Assembly: GCA_903881085.1 (NCBI GenBank)
Contig: CAIRSA010000126.1
Span: 1 to 64,000 of the forward strand
Reading direction: 5' to 3'
DNA length: 64,000 nucleotides
From: an uncultured Acidobacteriia bacterium
Lineage (GTDB): Bacteria; Acidobacteriota; Terriglobia; Bryobacterales; Bryobacteraceae
The stretch's first letter is position 1; the number at the start of each line of letters is the position of its first letter. This document shows, in pieces, positions 62,271 to 64,000 of this stretch. A program made the translations under genes and the position numbers. The notes under the pieces were generated by a model that worked only from the letters and a program-made list of their open reading frames with translations, was not told the origin of the DNA and ran no database searches.

Positions 62271-63533
62271 ATGAGGCGTAACAAGGCCGTATTTGCATTT
62301 TCGACCCTGGCCGGTCTGGGTCTGTTGCTGCTGAGCACGAACAACGCGCTGGCACAAGGTGCCAAACCACCCACGCCTACCACCGGTACCGGTACCACGA
62401 CGACCACCACCCCTTCGCCGCTGCCGACCAACACCAATAAGCCATCCACTACGGATCCCAACAGCAACAATTCGAACAACGCTCCAGGCATGCAGCGTCC
62501 GGTTTTTCTTTCCGGCCGCGTGATGATGTCCAATGGCGCGCAACTGCCGCAGGGCATCGTGATTGAACGTGTGTGCAATGGCCGCGGCCGGCCGGAAGGT
62601 TATGTCGATACCAAGGGTTACTTCAACATCCAGTTAGGACAGAACAACACCATGCTGGCCGATGCCAGCGTGACCGGCGGCGACGATTTCGGTTTTGGCT
62701 CGCAGCGCTCGACTTCGCCCATGGGCGCAATGGGTGGCGGTTCGTCCAGTGCTTCGATTGAGCGCCAGATGCAGGGTTGCGATCTGCGCGCCGTGGCGGC
62801 GGGTTATCGTTCTGAAAATATCAGCCTGAGCGGCCGGCGATTGCTGGATGACCCCGATGTCGGCACGATCATACTGCATTCTTTGACTGGCGCAGAGGGC
62901 TACACCACCAGCATGGCGGACATGATGGCCCCGAAAGATGCAAAAAAGGCTTACGAAAAAGGCCGTGAACTGGCCAAGAAGAAGCGCTTTCCGGAGGCCG
63001 AAAAAGAGTTTCAGAAGGCGGTGGATGCGTATCCCAAGTACGCTTCGGCCTGGTACGACCTGGGGATGATGCGCGAGATTCAGGGCGACACCTACCGCGC
63101 CCGCGAGATGTTCGAGAAGTCGATCGCCACCGACCCCAAATTCATCAAGCCCTACGTGAAGATCTACGGCTACGACGCCCACGATAAGAAGTGGGATCTT
63201 GTGGCCGTGAATTCAAACAAGGTGATCAGGATGAACCCGTTTGAATTCCCCGACGCCTACTTTGCCAACGCCGTGGCCAATCTGAACCTTCGAAAGTATG
63301 ATGATGCCGAAGCGAGCATCCGCCAGGCCATCAAACTGGATACGGAAAAGAAGGACCCCAAGCTCCATCACGTGCTGGGCGTGGTTCTGGTGCAGAAGAA
63401 AGACTACGCGGGCGGCGTGGTGGCGTTCAAGAGTTTTCTGGAGCGGGCACCAGCCGATCCAGCAGCGCCTTCGATTAAGAAGCAACTCGCCGATCTGGAA
63501 AAGTATCTGGCGGCAACCGCAGAGCCGAAGTAG
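62271..63533 (+). CDS. Exported TPR protein
   Basis: A 420-residue protein: signal peptide (VFAFSTLAGLGLLLLSTNNA), a Thr/Pro/Asn-rich linker, and a carboxypeptidase-regulatory-like strand region (~80-205, VFLSGRVMMSNGAQLPQG). A C-terminal TPR array follows (~225-415; ELAKKKRFPEAEKEFQKAVD, WYDLGMMREIQGDTYRAREM). It is a probable periplasmic scaffold. The linker is low in complexity. It stands alone, divergent from the lipoprotein gene. Confidence 0.85.
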   Translation: MRRNKAVFAFSTLAGLGLLLLSTNNALAQGAKPPTPTTGTGTTTTTTPSPLPTNTNKPSTTDPNSNNSNNAPGMQRPVFLSGRVMMSNGAQLPQGIVIERVCNGRGRPEGYVDTKGYFNIQLGQNNTMLADASVTGGDDFGFGSQRSTSPMGAMGGGSSSASIERQMQGCDLRAVAAGYRSENISLSGRRLLDDPDVGTIILHSLTGAEGYTTSMADMMAPKDAKKAYEKGRELAKKKRFPEAEKEFQKAVDAYPKYASAWYDLGMMREIQGDTYRAREMFEKSIATDPKFIKPYVKIYGYDAHDKKWDLVAVNSNKVIRMNPFEFPDAYFANAVANLNLRKYDDAEASIRQAIKLDTEKKDPKLHHVLGVVLVQKKDYAGGVVAFKSFLERAPADPAAPSIKKQLADLEKYLAATAEPK

Positions 63534-63534
63534 G

Positions 63535-63568
63535 GCGGGCTTTAGCCTGCGCGGGGCTTCAGCCTCGC
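63535..63568. repeat. Two short imperfect palindromes after a stop codon
   Basis: GCGGGCTTTAGCCTGC and GCGGGGCTTCAGCCTCGC follow the TPR gene's stop at once. They are similar in shape to the other short palindromes of this window and could help transcription end. Confidence 0.5.
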
Positions 63569-63706
63569 TTTGTTGGGTCAACTTGCGCACCGAATATGGG
63601 TCAAGAGGATCAACCTAGGCTTTGTTCCACCGCCAATTATAGATAAAGTCATCTTTTTCTCATGGAGGTCCAATTGCACCATGATTTCCTGGAAAGGATG
63701 GTTGTC

Positions 63707-64000
63707 ATGGGACGAATTTCAACAAGTTTGGTAATTGGCGTCTTGTTTGCGTTGCTGCCATGCGCCGCCCGGGCTGCGGACGGGGACAACGCTCCGACTC
63801 CCGTAATGAAGTCGGCACAGCCCGCGGAAGTGAAGGCGGGCGGGACGTTTGAGGTCGAGGGCGAGTACCTCGGCAAGGCCAATATTTCAGAGGTTTACCT
63901 GACGGCGGGTGGACACGACATCAAGATCTCTATCGTCACCCAGGCCGAAAAGAAGATGAAACTGAAGCTGCCTGGTTCGGTCGCAGCGGGCAAGTACGTA
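63707..64000 (+). CDS. Exported IPT/TIG-domain protein, 3' end beyond window
   Basis: The first 98 codons run to the window edge. The N-terminus MGRISTSLVIGVLFALLPCA is a signal peptide, and from about residue 40 the sequence (SAQPAEVKAGGTFEVEGEYL, then VYLTAGGHDIKISI) reads as an IPT/TIG-type Ig domain. An AAGG nine bases upstream supports the ATG at 63707; one at 63698 is an in-frame alternative. No interaction partner is visible. Confidence 0.7.
   Translation, partial: MGRISTSLVIGVLFALLPCAARAADGDNAPTPVMKSAQPAEVKAGGTFEVEGEYLGKANISEVYLTAGGHDIKISIVTQAEKKMKLKLPGSVAAGKYV

Noticed and set aside
62153..62578. Long N-terminal extension of the 61529-62152 lipoprotein
   Set aside because: It is antisense to the signal peptide and linker of the TPR gene, and would bury the lipobox.

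Overview
The window looks like a piece of chromosome from a high-GC, Gram-negative, soil-type bacterium. The best fit is Acidobacteriota, order Bryobacterales ('Solibacter'/'Bryobacter'-like). That placement is an inference from gene content: an Oar-type TonB-dependent receptor with an N-terminal carboxypeptidase-regulatory-like domain, Tat-exported sulfatases, a Ser/Thr kinase fused to TPRs, caspase-like peptidases, a two-component propeller hybrid kinase, and several families of dispersed palindromic repeats. No rRNA, tRNA or CRISPR array was seen.

Layout. 1-6.6 kb: small accessory genes (P-loop kinase, VOC proteins, DUF1801) and a membrane propeller/sulfatase pair. 5.98-15.05 kb: a putative signalling or conflict cluster. 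Two caspase-like peptidases, one fused to a WD40 propeller, and a small membrane protein lie on the minus strand. They are divergent from a transmembrane Ser/Thr kinase-TPR protein and a small unknown protein. 15.4-20.6 kb: a toxin-antitoxin and mobile-DNA hotspot. An apparently intact TacA/TacT-type pair is followed by a decayed higBA-like pair whose antitoxin gene is split by a 3,787-bp element. The element has 50-bp terminal inverted repeats and a 6-bp target duplication, encodes no recognisable transposase, and carries accessory cargo (DUF2971, a deoxyribosyltransferase/TIR-like protein, a DUF2188-like membrane protein and a membrane protein). 21.3-26.4 kb: a core run, hslV-hslU-lipoprotein-FAH hydrolase-transaldolase-membrane protein-Dabb protein, with stop/start overlaps at most junctions. 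26.4-39 kb: mostly minus-strand exported enzymes (aminotransferase, M28 peptidase, penicillin acylase-like, amidohydrolase, di-haem cytochrome) plus a two-component system. 39.2-51.7 kb: a BNR protein, a REP/RAYT unit, a double-hydrolase protein, a mutarotase-like protein, an Oar-like receptor, a sulfatase and a glucoamylase-family protein, suggesting polysaccharide or glycan scavenging. 51.9-55.4 kb: a large hybrid sensor kinase. 55.7-61.5 kb: a molybdenum hydroxylase module (XdhC, large and small subunits, MobA-like cytidylyltransferase) and a PLP dehydratase. 61.5-64 kb: a lipoprotein, a TPR protein and the start of an IPT/TIG protein.

The points most worth following up are the split higA and its cargo transposon, the caspase/WD40/kinase cluster, the REP-flanked RAYT that appears to have landed inside a two-gene operon, and a multi-hairpin repeat whose two copies differ by compensated changes in the stems. 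All functional assignments come from reading motifs by eye; no database search was run.
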